Source: G963667425 sp963667425 [NCBI: bacterium]
Lineage (GTDB): Bacteria > UBP6 > UBA1177
Length of the DNA stretch: 64,000 nucleotides
Reading direction: 5' to 3'
Assembly (NCBI GenBank): GCA_963667425.1
Contig: OY763407.1
Coordinates: forward strand, 2,046,001 to 2,110,000
The notes under the pieces are model-generated. The model was given only the letters and a program-made list of their open reading frames with translations, searched no databases and had not been told where the DNA came from. Shown one piece after another: positions 9,624 to 17,501 of this stretch (position 1 is the first letter of the stretch; every line of letters starts with the position of its first letter). The translations under genes and the position numbers were made by a program.

Positions 9624-10130
9624 TTACCCTTTCTTTTCTGATATTTTTTTCTTAATGTAGTTATTGAGTCCACCGGCGTCCATGATGCCTGCTACTTCAG
9701 GCGGGAGTGGCGGAAATGAAAAGACTTCTCCTGATGAAATTGTAAGTGTTCCTTTTTCGGTATCTATTGTAACAACATCACCTCTTCTTACTTTGTCTTT
9801 GACATTTCTAACTTCAAGGGTTGGGAGTCCTGCATTTATGCAGTTTCTGAAATATATTCTCGAAAAGCTTTCTGCAACTACAGCTCCCATTTCAAGGTAT
9901 TTAAAGCAGAAGGCGGCCTGTTCTCTGCTTGAACCGCATCCGAAATTTTTACCTGCAATGATTATATCGCCTTTTGAAACTTCTTTAATAAATGCAGGAT
10001 CTTCATCTTCAAGTGCATGAAGAGCCATTTCTTTAGGATCTGTAACTGTGTAGGTATATTTCCCGGGAAAAATAACATCTGTATTTACATCATCGCCATA
10101 AATAAAAACTCTTCCTTTTATAACTGACAT
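9624..10130 (-). CDS. leuD: 3-isopropylmalate dehydratase small subunit family (LeuD-like)
   Basis: This is the small (swivel-domain) subunit that joins LeuC to form the [4Fe-4S] hydro-lyase. Its 168 residues fit the short archaeal/bacterial LeuD type. Motifs: G-R-x-F-x-Y-G-D-D-V-N-T-D-V-I-F near the start, the substrate-specificity loop GKNFGCGSSREQA (about 62-74) and NAGLPTLE. The frame is open further upstream, but AAGGAGGT at eight bases before ATG 10130 fixes the start. It is the last gene of the aldolase-leuC-leuD operon and lies ten bases after leuC. Leucine biosynthesis is the default reading. Homoaconitase-like or dimethylmalate-type hydratases look the same at this level, and leuA and leuB are not adjacent. 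Confidence 0.88.
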   Translation of the reverse strand: MSVIKGRVFIYGDDVNTDVIFPGKYTYTVTDPKEMALHALEDEDPAFIKEVSKGDIIIAGKNFGCGSSREQAAFCFKYLEMGAVVAESFSRIYFRNCINAGLPTLEVRNVKDKVRRGDVVTIDTEKGTLTISSGEVFSFPPLPPEVAGIMDAGGLNNYIKKKISEKKG

Positions 10131-10140
10131 GGTTACCTCC

Positions 10141-11397
10141 TTATATTTCATCCGGTGTTGCGATTCTTCCCTTAAGTGCAGATGCCGCTGCCACATAGGG
10201 CGATGCCAGATATATGTATGCTGTGTTGCACCCCATTCTGCCTCTGAAGTTTCTGTTTGCAGTTGAAACTGTAACTTCACCAGGAGCCATTACTCCTTCA
10301 TGGGCACCTAAGCATGGTCCGCATCCTGGGTTTAGTATGATTCCGCCTGCTTCAACAAAGACTTTTAGAAGACCTTCTTCCATAGCCTGTAAATATATTT
10401 CACTGCTTGCAGGGAGTACCAGAAGTCTTGTGTTTTTGTTAATTTTTTTGCCTTTAAGAAGCTCGGCAGCCATTCTGAAATCTTCAATACGACCATTCGT
10501 ACATGTTCCAAGAAGAACCTGATGTACTCTGACATTTTTGAGTTCATCAGCATTTTTAGCATTATCAACACTGTCAGGGCATGCAATTGTAAAAGGAACA
10601 TTTTCAACGTTTATTTCTATTGTCTCGGCATATTCAGCATCAGGATCAGGATATATAGGGTTATAGGAGCCAGCGTTTATATTTCTCTCCTCAAGGTATT
10701 TGAAAACCTTTTCATCGGGTGCACAGTAGCCATTTTTAGCTCCAAGTTCAACAGCCATATTTGTTAAAACGAGCCTGTCTGCCAGAGAGAGGGATTCAAC
10801 ATATTCTCCGCTGAATTCTATTGATTTGTAAAGTGCACCATCAGCTTTTATCCTGCCTGCAATATAAAGAAGAACGTCTTTGGATGTAAGATATTTTGAT
10901 GGTTTACCGCTTATAACTATTTTCATTGATTCAGGAACTTTAAGCCAAATCTCGCCTGTTGCCCATATTCCGGCAGCTTCACTTCTTCCGATACCTGTCG
11001 AAAATGCACCTAAAGCGCCATAAGTTGTGGTATGGGAATCGGAGCCGACAATGAATTTTCCTGGTAGAGCAAAGCCTTCTTCAACCATAACCTGATGGCA
11101 TACACCTCTGCCGCAGTCATAAAAACTTTCTATTTCCTGTTCTGCAACAAACATTCTTATTTTCTGATGATTAGCTGCAGCTTTTTCATTTGCTGCAGGA
11201 ACTATATGGTCAAGAATAATCACAGCCTGATTTTTATCATAAAGATTTTCTCCTCCCATTTTTTGAAATGTTCCAAGAATTGCGGCAGCATTGTCATGAG
11301 TGAGAACATAATCAGGTTTGACTGAAACAATTGTTCCCGCCGTAAGATCTTTGCCTAATTTCATTGAAAAGATTTTTTCTGCAAAACTCTTTCCCAT
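10141..11397 (-). CDS. leuC: 3-isopropylmalate dehydratase large subunit family (LeuC-like)
   Basis: This is a cytoplasmic aconitase-family hydro-lyase large subunit (418 residues, the short LeuC2/homoaconitase-type form). The three iron-sulfur ligand cysteines are visible in LLGTCTNGR (about residue 298) and PGCGPCLG (about 359 and 362). Also present are VGSDSHTTTYGALGAFSTG and the N-terminal VLTHDNAAA. With LeuD it should isomerise 2-isopropylmalate to 3-isopropylmalate or a related 2-alkylmalate. It sits 23 bases after the aldolase gene and ten before leuD, with an SD (AAAAGGAGAG) before the ATG. The same caveat on exact substrate applies as for LeuD. Confidence 0.9.
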   Translation of the reverse strand: MGKSFAEKIFSMKLGKDLTAGTIVSVKPDYVLTHDNAAAILGTFQKMGGENLYDKNQAVIILDHIVPAANEKAAANHQKIRMFVAEQEIESFYDCGRGVCHQVMVEEGFALPGKFIVGSDSHTTTYGALGAFSTGIGRSEAAGIWATGEIWLKVPESMKIVISGKPSKYLTSKDVLLYIAGRIKADGALYKSIEFSGEYVESLSLADRLVLTNMAVELGAKNGYCAPDEKVFKYLEERNINAGSYNPIYPDPDAEYAETIEINVENVPFTIACPDSVDNAKNADELKNVRVHQVLLGTCTNGRIEDFRMAAELLKGKKINKNTRLLVLPASSEIYLQAMEEGLLKVFVEAGGIILNPGCGPCLGAHEGVMAPGEVTVSTANRNFRGRMGCNTAYIYLASPYVAAASALKGRIATPDEI

Positions 11398-11420
11398 AAG
11401 TCTCTCCTTTTAAAAGGTTT

Positions 11421-12059
11421 TTATCGTCCCATTAATGTATCTATAGCTGCTAGCTGTTCAGGCAGCATTTTTCTCTGTGTTCCCATAATATCGGTTATAA
11501 GTGTAAGACGTGCAGAAGATTCTATAAGTTCAAGTTTATTAAATGCAGAAAGAAGAGATGAGCCAACTGCAAGTATTCCATGGTGTTCCATAACTACTGT
11601 ATCTGCATTTAAAGTGTGCTCGGAAACTATTTCTGCAAGTTCTGGTGTTCCCATAAGCGCATACGGTGCAAAAGCCGGTTTTCCTGTAAGAGCCCATGTT
11701 TCACCTGCAAGGTCTGTCCTTATCTCTTTTTCCGGAGAAACTGCAAAAGCTGTTGCTGTTGAAGGATGAGCATGTACTACAGCTTTAACATCACTGCGTT
11801 TTCTGTAAATAGCCAGATGCATTCCTGTTTCCATACTTAATTTAAACTGCGGTGTCAGATTTTCTCCATCAAGAGTAACAACACCTATTTCATCTCCCTG
11901 AAGTCTGCATTTATCGGTTTGAGAAGGTGTAATAAGAACATGTGTTTCATTTATTCTAAAACTTATATTTCCACCTGATGTCGTTGTAAGTTTCTGGGCA
12001 TAAAGCCTTCTCATGAAGTATGCAACTTCTTCCATATCTTTTTTATAGCTATTAAACAT
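11421..12059 (-). CDS. Class II aldolase/adducin family protein
   Basis: The protein has 212 residues and the fold of L-fuculose-phosphate and L-ribulose-phosphate aldolases/epimerases. These are Zn enzymes that cleave or epimerise sugar phosphates. Seen in order: TTSGGNIS (about 26-33, phosphate binding), KLSMETGMH with the catalytic Glu, Zn ligands in HAHP (about 94-97) and in MEHHG (about 155-159). The exact substrate cannot be told; fuculose-phosphate, methylthioribulose-phosphate and sugar-acid aldolases share these motifs. It is the promoter-proximal gene of an operon with leuC and leuD, which is unusual and suggests a shared short-acid pathway. It has a strong SD (AGGAGGT). Confidence 0.88.
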   Translation of the reverse strand: MFNSYKKDMEEVAYFMRRLYAQKLTTTSGGNISFRINETHVLITPSQTDKCRLQGDEIGVVTLDGENLTPQFKLSMETGMHLAIYRKRSDVKAVVHAHPSTATAFAVSPEKEIRTDLAGETWALTGKPAFAPYALMGTPELAEIVSEHTLNADTVVMEHHGILAVGSSLLSAFNKLELIESSARLTLITDIMGTQRKMLPEQLAAIDTLMGR

Positions 12060-12089
12060 AAATACCTCCTAATTCAATATTGCAATAAA

Positions 12090-12119
12090 GTTATAGCTTT
12101 TTAATTATGTTTTTGTCAA
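12090..12119 (-). promoter_or_regulatory. Promoter of the aldolase-leuC-leuD operon
   Basis: Minus-strand TTGACA (12114-12119), 18 bases, TATAAC (12090-12095), about 30 bases before the aldolase ATG. No leader-peptide attenuator or T-box is visible in the short leader. Confidence 0.6.
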
Positions 12120-12147
12120 ATTAATAGAAATTATCATGAAAAAAGAT

Positions 12148-13446
12148 TTAAGGCATAAGTTCGGTGTTTTTCAAAATGATTTTTTTTAAAATAATCTCAT
12201 CTCTGTTTTCATAGGAATTTTCAGAAGTTTTTTCTATGGAACCTATAATGTAAGCAACATCATCTTCTGAAATTTTTATTTTATAAAAGGAACTGTTTTC
12301 ATCTGCTTCGATTTTCATCTCAGCAGCAATTTCGCCGTAATTATCCAGCCGGACAATAACAGAATAAGAATCATCAGAATCATATTTATAAGCCAAGACA
12401 TAGGCATTGCCTTTACTGTCAAAAGAAATATCGTATAAAAAATAATAAGGGAAACTATTAGAATAAATATTTCTCCACACGTTATTGCCTTCAGAATCCA
12501 TTTTCATCATAAATGGATACTTTTGTGATGAATATTCTTTATAATCATATAGCAATACAGAATACTTCCAATCATCATCCGCTTCTCCAAGTAGATAAAT
12601 ATTACCGAACTTATCTTGTCTTACTCTATAAAAAAATTCATCAAGTTGCGTTTTAAAAACTCTTTCCTTTTTAATTTTGTATGAAGAATCCATTTTTAAG
12701 AAAGAAATATCATAGGCAGGATAATCAGAGCTCTTATTATAATATACAGTTCTTTGAACACGCCTTAAAAATATAAAATCGTTATTTGATGTCTTAAAAA
12801 ATTTAGAGACCGTTGATCCTTTTTCAAAAACAAATTTATTTAACATTTTACCTTCAGACCCTATTTTATATATAAAAGAAGAATCTTTGGCATCATTATA
12901 AAATCCGACATAAAGATTATTCTGGCTGTCATATAGTATAGAAGAAGCATAGGATTCATAAGCTTCGTCAACATATGTCGTCCATAATGAATCACCGGAA
13001 GAAGTAACCTTTAAGACAAAGAACTTATTAAAACCTGGAGGATCAGCATAAGGATTAACCCAAACAAATCTTTTAAGAAACAAAAAAACGGATCCATTCT
13101 CATCCATTGACATAGCGAGTGCAGTATCGTCATCTTCTGAACCGAACTGCTTTTCCCAAATTAAATTTCCATTAACATCCAGTTTCTGTATAAAGGCATC
13201 TTTGCCCCCGATGTTAAATGTATCATGAAAATGACCATAAGTACTTCCACTCAAATAGAGATACCCATTATTATCAATAAGCAGATCAGAAGCAACGTTA
13301 TCTCCGTCTGTAAAAATATTTATGCTCCAATCCTGACCATTATCAGCAATTTTATTTATTAATTCAGGATTATTATCAACTGAATCATCACAGGCAGTTA
13401 ACAAAAAAAAACAAAAAAATGCGTAAAGCAAAAACAAACGTTTCAT
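12148..13446 (-). CDS. SBBP/beta-propeller repeat lipoprotein
   Basis: This is a surface or periplasmic lipoprotein of 432 residues. The start at 13446 is chosen because a GAGGTG SD precedes it and it gives a clean lipoprotein signal ending in LLTAC (Cys19). The mature part is a beta-propeller-type repeat protein. Blades recur with the pattern D-x-x-G-N/D-x-Y/V and partner strands such as GGKDAFIQKLDVNGNLIWEK followed by GSEDDDTALAM, which is the SBBP signature. Later blades (SQNNLYVGF, KFGNIYLLGEAD, SKGNAYVLAY) are more divergent. Such proteins are abundant in Myxococcota-like genomes, and their ligand is unknown. It is monocistronic with its own promoter. Confidence 0.8.
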   Translation of the reverse strand: MKRLFLLYAFFCFFLLTACDDSVDNNPELINKIADNGQDWSINIFTDGDNVASDLLIDNNGYLYLSGSTYGHFHDTFNIGGKDAFIQKLDVNGNLIWEKQFGSEDDDTALAMSMDENGSVFLFLKRFVWVNPYADPPGFNKFFVLKVTSSGDSLWTTYVDEAYESYASSILYDSQNNLYVGFYNDAKDSSFIYKIGSEGKMLNKFVFEKGSTVSKFFKTSNNDFIFLRRVQRTVYYNKSSDYPAYDISFLKMDSSYKIKKERVFKTQLDEFFYRVRQDKFGNIYLLGEADDDWKYSVLLYDYKEYSSQKYPFMMKMDSEGNNVWRNIYSNSFPYYFLYDISFDSKGNAYVLAYKYDSDDSYSVIVRLDNYGEIAAEMKIEADENSSFYKIKISEDDVAYIIGSIEKTSENSYENRDEIILKKIILKNTELMP

Positions 13447-13476
13447 TTGATACACCTCGACATTTATTTTCACAAT

Positions 13477-13505
13477 AACATACTAGTTAATAAACCTTTT
13501 GTCAA
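13477..13505 (-). promoter_or_regulatory. Promoter of the SBBP lipoprotein gene
   Basis: Minus-strand TTGACA (13500-13505), 17 bases, TATGTT (13477-13482). The -35 box begins just after the hairpin that ends the upstream methyltransferase gene. Confidence 0.65.
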
Positions 13506-13539
13506 ATAAGCACTGGATGCGGAGTTTATCCACATCCAG
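13506..13539 (-). terminator. Hairpin downstream of the methyltransferase gene, probable terminator
   Basis: The arms 13513-13523 and 13529-13539 form an 11-bp stem with a 5-base loop. One position pairs only as G-U in minus-strand RNA (C-A mismatch on the plus strand), so the structure is made for the minus-strand transcript of the gene ending at 13551. The following tract (TGCTTATTTG) is only partly U-rich. Confidence 0.5.
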
Positions 13540-13550
13540 CTATTTACGAA

Positions 13551-14318
13551 CTATTTTTCAGCAATAATAAGCATTTCAAAATCTTCTGTAGTAAGAGTAT
13601 CTTCTCTTGAGTATGCGCCAAGTTTCGCACCAAAAATATCTATTTTCTTAAATCCTAATGTTTTAAGAAGCCATGTTATTTCACTTGGAACATAATATCT
13701 CTGATTTGTATCAAGAACCAGATTCTTACCCGAATCATCCTTTATTTCAGTAATATCATAATTACGAAAGGTCATAAGATCGAACCTGTTGTTACTGTAA
13801 GTTGCGCCTCCGTCTTTTTTTGATGCTGCACAAAATTTCTGTACAGAATAATAAAGAGGAAAAAGTCCATTTAGAGTTGTAAAAATAATTTTACCTTTGC
13901 TCTTTAAAGATTTTGCAACATTTTTAAGTATTTCAAAATTCATTTCATCTGTTTCCATCAGAGAAAAACCGCCTTCACAAAGCATAATAGCAACATCAAA
14001 TTCTGAATTAAAAGGAAGATTCCTTGCATCCTGCTTTAAAAAATTAATGCTGAGTCCATTTTTTTCTGCATTTTCCCTGGCTCTTTCAAGCTGATTTTCT
14101 GAAAGATCTATTCCCATAATGTCATAACCTCTTTTAGAAAGTTCAACTGAATGTCTTCCAGTACCACAGCCTACATCAAGTATTTTTAAACTTTTATTGT
14201 AACTGATTTCTTTTTCTATGAAATCACATTCACCGAAAGTGCCTTGAGTAAAACATTCTTTTTCGTAAGTTTTTGCGTAATTTTCAAAAAGAGTTTCGTA
14301 CCATTGTTTTTTGGTCAT
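13551..14318 (-). CDS. Class I SAM-dependent methyltransferase
   Basis: A 255-residue soluble methyltransferase of the Methyltransf_11/25 type. The Rossmann motifs are clear: motif I ILDVGCGTGRHSVEL (about 45-59), the acidic end of strand 2 in MGIDLSENQL (about 69-78), motif II DVAIMLCEGGFSLM, and the post-II segment KGKIIFTTLNG. The substrate is not predictable; small molecules are more likely than RNA given the plain fold without extra domains. SD GGAGAAT precedes the ATG at 14318. It is divergent from the porin operon, sharing the intergenic region with two inverted repeats that could be regulatory. Confidence 0.85.
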   Translation of the reverse strand: MTKKQWYETLFENYAKTYEKECFTQGTFGECDFIEKEISYNKSLKILDVGCGTGRHSVELSKRGYDIMGIDLSENQLERARENAEKNGLSINFLKQDARNLPFNSEFDVAIMLCEGGFSLMETDEMNFEILKNVAKSLKSKGKIIFTTLNGLFPLYYSVQKFCAASKKDGGATYSNNRFDLMTFRNYDITEIKDDSGKNLVLDTNQRYYVPSEITWLLKTLGFKKIDIFGAKLGAYSREDTLTTEDFEMLIIAEK

Positions 14319-14360
14319 AATATTCTCCTAAACAACTTTAATTTTATATTTTATTAATTA

Positions 14361-14377
14361 TGAGACTTTAAGTCTCA
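14361..14377. promoter_or_regulatory. 17-bp palindrome upstream of the methyltransferase gene
   Basis: TGAGACTT-T-AAGTCTCA is a perfect inverted repeat with a single central base. It lies about 43 bp upstream of the methyltransferase start, where an operator would overlap its promoter. With a one-base loop it is more likely a DNA-binding site than an RNA hairpin. TGAGAC recurs at 14425-14430. Confidence 0.4.
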
Positions 14378-14400
14378 TGCTCCCAGCTTTAATAAATTAC

Positions 14401-14421
14401 AATATAACCCTTAGTTATATT
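14401..14421. promoter_or_regulatory. Second inverted repeat in the divergent region
   Basis: AATATAAC-CCTTA-GTTATATT forms an 8-bp perfect inverted repeat with a 5-base centre. It sits 23 bp from the first palindrome, in the 313-base region between the divergent methyltransferase and porin genes. Role unknown; operator or cruciform are the options. Confidence 0.35.
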
Positions 14422-14548
14422 GACTGAGACACACGATCCTTTTTAGTTGAGTGAGAAAGCTTCAAAAAACCTCTTTTGTTTCATCACGTAAAAACTTAGT
14501 AAGATTAACTTCAAATAAAAATTTGTCAATAAATGTTTTTTTTCACAA

Positions 14549-14571
14549 TTAACAATTAACTAACATTTAAC
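14549..14571 (+). promoter_or_regulatory. TTAAC direct repeats, candidate Pho-box-like activator site
   Basis: TTAAC occurs at 14549, 14556 and 14567, the last two spaced 11 bp apart, i.e. one helical turn. Response regulators of the PhoB/PhoP type bind direct repeats with an 11-bp period next to a poor -35 box. Here the last copy coincides with the -35 of the porin promoter. The link to phosphate is inferred from the genes downstream. Confidence 0.3.
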
Positions 14572-14595
14572 TCATTACCTTCTCAATTTTAAACT
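14567..14595 (+). promoter_or_regulatory. Probable promoter of the porin-phosphatase operon
   Basis: TTAACT (14567-14572), 17 bases, TAAACT (14590-14595). Both boxes are imperfect, as expected for an activator-dependent promoter. The SD (CAGGAG) lies before the ATG at 14632. Confidence 0.4.
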
Positions 14596-14631
14596 GTACT
14601 TTCAGCTAACAACTTTTTTGCAGGAGATTTT

Positions 14632-15903
14632 ATGAAGTCATCGCTGTTGTCTTTTTTAGTTATAACTATTTTCTCTTTTTCTCTTTTTGCAGGAATAACT
14701 ATCTGGGAAGATAAAGAACAAAAATCAAAACTGGAAATATCAGGATACACACAAACAAGATTTGAGCATATTAATAATGACGGAAATAATGAAGAACAAA
14801 GTTATGATGAATTTACTTTAAATAAGGCAAGACTGGGTTTTCAGGGAAACTTTACTAAATGGCTCACTTTCAAAACAGAGTTCGATATTTGGGATTTTTA
14901 TGCACCAATGCAGCCTACAGAAGTTTATGCCGGATTCCCATTAAGTCGTCATTTTTATCCTAAAATAGGTTATGTAAAAACACCTGTCATTTATCTTAAT
15001 ATGATGTCAGGTTCAAAAACATTATTTGCAGACAAACCAATGATTATTTCAGGACACATCGGTAAAAGCGGAAGTACACATTCAGGACAAAAAATGTTTC
15101 CGGCTAATAACACAGGTGTTGTTGTCGAGGGAGATTTATTTCCTTTTGAAGGTTTTGATTTTGGAAAATATATAAAGAAAGGACTTGTTCATTACAATGT
15201 AGGTGTTCAGAATGGAGACAAAACTACAGGAAAAAATGAAGAATTCATGTACAGCGGCAGACTTTCAATTAATCCTTTTGGCTATAATGAGATAAAAGAT
15301 TCATGCAAATATGATGATAATCCTTATTTTTCTATTGCTGTAAACTATGGAACAAATATTGATGCTGAAGTTACTCCTCCCAAAGATGCAACAATGTGGG
15401 GTTTTGATGGCTATGCAGGCTGGAAAGGAATATCACTAGGTGGCGGATGGTATGTTTTCAGAAGTAAAGCTGATTCTTCCAAAGTTGATGAATATACAGA
15501 ATATCCATGGCAATCTGAAGGTTTTTTCATTCAGGCTGGAGCATACATACCAATATGGAAGTTAAAAGATACTCTTCAGCTTAAATTCAGATATGAAATT
15601 TATGATCCTTATGCAGAAGTTCCAAGTGAAAGGCCTGACCATGCTGAAGGAAAAGATGCATATGAAAAATATTACGATTTTTTTATACCTAAAACTCTTA
15701 ATGATCGTAAATCATCAAAAATATCAATGGGCTTTGATTTTCATATATCTCCTCTTCTCGGAATTAAACAAAATGTGAAAGCCACATTTGAATATAATAT
15801 AAAAAATGAACTTGAAGATTTTCAGGATCCTTCGACTGGTGAATTAAAAGATACTCAAATTAGAGACAACAATTTTATAATGCAACTTCAGTTTGCTTTG
15901 TGA
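14632..15903 (+). CDS. Outer-membrane porin, phosphate-selective porin (OprO/OprP)-like
   Basis: A 423-residue protein with a signal peptide (about 1-21, FSFSLFAG) and a beta-barrel pattern throughout: alternating aromatic and charged strands such as LEISGYTQTRFE, NKARLGFQGNFTKWLTFKTE and KIGYVKTPV, ending in the terminal strand NFIMQLQFAL. The aromatic third-from-last pattern fits an outer-membrane insertion signal. The overall build follows the phosphate-selective porin O/P family (N-terminal strand, then K/R-rich loops). Ion selectivity is not proved. It is followed eight bases later by an acid-phosphatase-like lipoprotein, which supports a role in phosphate uptake. Confidence 0.75.
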   Translation: MKSSLLSFLVITIFSFSLFAGITIWEDKEQKSKLEISGYTQTRFEHINNDGNNEEQSYDEFTLNKARLGFQGNFTKWLTFKTEFDIWDFYAPMQPTEVYAGFPLSRHFYPKIGYVKTPVIYLNMMSGSKTLFADKPMIISGHIGKSGSTHSGQKMFPANNTGVVVEGDLFPFEGFDFGKYIKKGLVHYNVGVQNGDKTTGKNEEFMYSGRLSINPFGYNEIKDSCKYDDNPYFSIAVNYGTNIDAEVTPPKDATMWGFDGYAGWKGISLGGGWYVFRSKADSSKVDEYTEYPWQSEGFFIQAGAYIPIWKLKDTLQLKFRYEIYDPYAEVPSERPDHAEGKDAYEKYYDFFIPKTLNDRKSSKISMGFDFHISPLLGIKQNVKATFEYNIKNELEDFQDPSTGELKDTQIRDNNFIMQLQFAL

Positions 15904-15911
15904 GGTGACAA

Positions 15912-17495
15912 ATGAATAAGAAATTATTATTACTTTTCTTTGTTTTGCTTTTTATGGTTTTTGGCTGCGATGTTCAGGACAGCGCAACATTACCTGATCC
16001 GTCCGAATATGAGGATGATATTGCAGAACAGCCGGATAACACGCCTGAGCCTAAACAGGACAAAGATATAACAGACAATGACACTTCTTCTCCAGATTTG
16101 AGTAATGACAATGATGAAGAGACTTCAGATTCCACAGAAGAAGATCCTGATATTGATGATGTTGAAGAAGACAAAATTATAGATGAAACATGCGGATTAC
16201 ATAAGGGCGATGAATCTGTTTTTTCTAAAGTTCCGGCACTTGAGCCTATGAATGCTGAAGAGACACTTGGAGACTCTCCTGAACCAAGATTTGTCCACTT
16301 AAGCTGGCAGAGCAACCCTGCTATTTCAATGTCTTTCACATGGCAGACAAAAGATTCAGGTAGTGGAAACATGACAAAATCAACCATTGTAAAAGTATGT
16401 AAAAACGAAGACATGAATGACTCATGTACAGAAATCAATAGCACAAATAACGGCAAAATGATAGGATCTGCAACAATTCTTCCTTATAGTAGTGATTATA
16501 AAACCATGCACGTTGCTGAAATATGCGGTCTTGAACCTTCAACAAAATATTACTATCAGGTAGGCGGAAGAGACGGTTCAGGCAATGAAGCTTTTTCAAA
16601 GGTTTATCATTTCAGAACTGGAATAGATCCAAGGCTTCCTTCCGAACAAAGCTCTTATAAATTCGTTGCCATGGGAGACAGCAGAGGAGCTCCTGATAAA
16701 CTTGCTCAAACTATAAAAGCAGCTCTTGATGAAGATCCTGATTTCATTATTCACAGTGGAGATTTCTGTTCTGACGGCAGGACCCAGTCAGATTGGGAAA
16801 ATCTTTTCACTGCTTCAGAAGAACTTCTTCCATATGTTCCAATAATGGGTATTCATGGAAATCACGAGTACAGCGGCGTAAACTATTATGCACAAATGGC
16901 TTTCCCCGGTAACGAACAATGGTATTCCATGGAATATGGCAATGCTGAATTTGTTATGCTCAACGATATTTCAGGTGGAATTTTTGCTATAGGCCAGAAT
17001 TCAGATCTTGTAAAAAACAATTCTATATCAAATGAACAAAAAGCTTTTATATCTGATACATTCGCAGCACACACCGACAAAACATGGAGATTTGTTGCGC
17101 ATCATAGACCAATAAAAAGTGAAACCAGCGATCTAACTCATGGTGGTAAAATGAATACAGATCTTCGTGATGCATGGGGACCTGTTTTTGAACAATATAA
17201 AGTAAATATGGTCTTTAATGGACATGATCATTTCTACCAGAGATCAAAACCTCTTATAAACGTAAAATCAGGTGGAACAGTTACATCAGCGGATAAAGGG
17301 GTTAATTATATAGTTACAGCTGGTGCAGGTGCGTCTCTTTATGACACAAAAGAGACAGATCTTGTTGCAAAAACAGCAAAAGCTATTCATTTTTGTCTCA
17401 TAGAAATAAATGGTTCATCTATAGATCTTACAGTTAAACAACTTAGTGATGGAACAGTTTCAGGTATTATTGACACCTTAAGCTTTAGTAAATAA
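15912..17495 (+). CDS. Purple-acid-phosphatase-like metallophosphoesterase lipoprotein
   Basis: A 527-residue exported phosphatase. The lipoprotein signal ends in FMVFGC (Cys19). Residues 25-90 are a Pro/Asp/Glu/Ser-rich spacer. A fibronectin-III-like domain follows (about 110-240), ending in LEPSTKYYYQVGG. The catalytic domain contains the metal ligands in order: GDSRG (about 254), SGDFCSDG (about 284), GNHEY (about 315), AHHRP (about 395) and GHDHFYQR (about 436). This is the five-motif pattern of purple acid phosphatases, although the first motif is D-S-R rather than D-x-G. It probably hydrolyses phosphomonoesters outside the inner membrane, feeding phosphate to the porin neighbour. Confidence 0.85.
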   Translation: MNKKLLLLFFVLLFMVFGCDVQDSATLPDPSEYEDDIAEQPDNTPEPKQDKDITDNDTSSPDLSNDNDEETSDSTEEDPDIDDVEEDKIIDETCGLHKGDESVFSKVPALEPMNAEETLGDSPEPRFVHLSWQSNPAISMSFTWQTKDSGSGNMTKSTIVKVCKNEDMNDSCTEINSTNNGKMIGSATILPYSSDYKTMHVAEICGLEPSTKYYYQVGGRDGSGNEAFSKVYHFRTGIDPRLPSEQSSYKFVAMGDSRGAPDKLAQTIKAALDEDPDFIIHSGDFCSDGRTQSDWENLFTASEELLPYVPIMGIHGNHEYSGVNYYAQMAFPGNEQWYSMEYGNAEFVMLNDISGGIFAIGQNSDLVKNNSISNEQKAFISDTFAAHTDKTWRFVAHHRPIKSETSDLTHGGKMNTDLRDAWGPVFEQYKVNMVFNGHDHFYQRSKPLINVKSGGTVTSADKGVNYIVTAGAGASLYDTKETDLVAKTAKAIHFCLIEINGSSIDLTVKQLSDGTVSGIIDTLSFSK

Positions 17496-17501
17496 AAAAA
17501 T

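Noticed and set aside
13513-13539. Strong hairpin as an operator for the SBBP lipoprotein gene
   Set aside because: The G-U pair that completes the stem exists only in minus-strand RNA, which favours an RNA hairpin for the upstream gene rather than a DNA palindrome.
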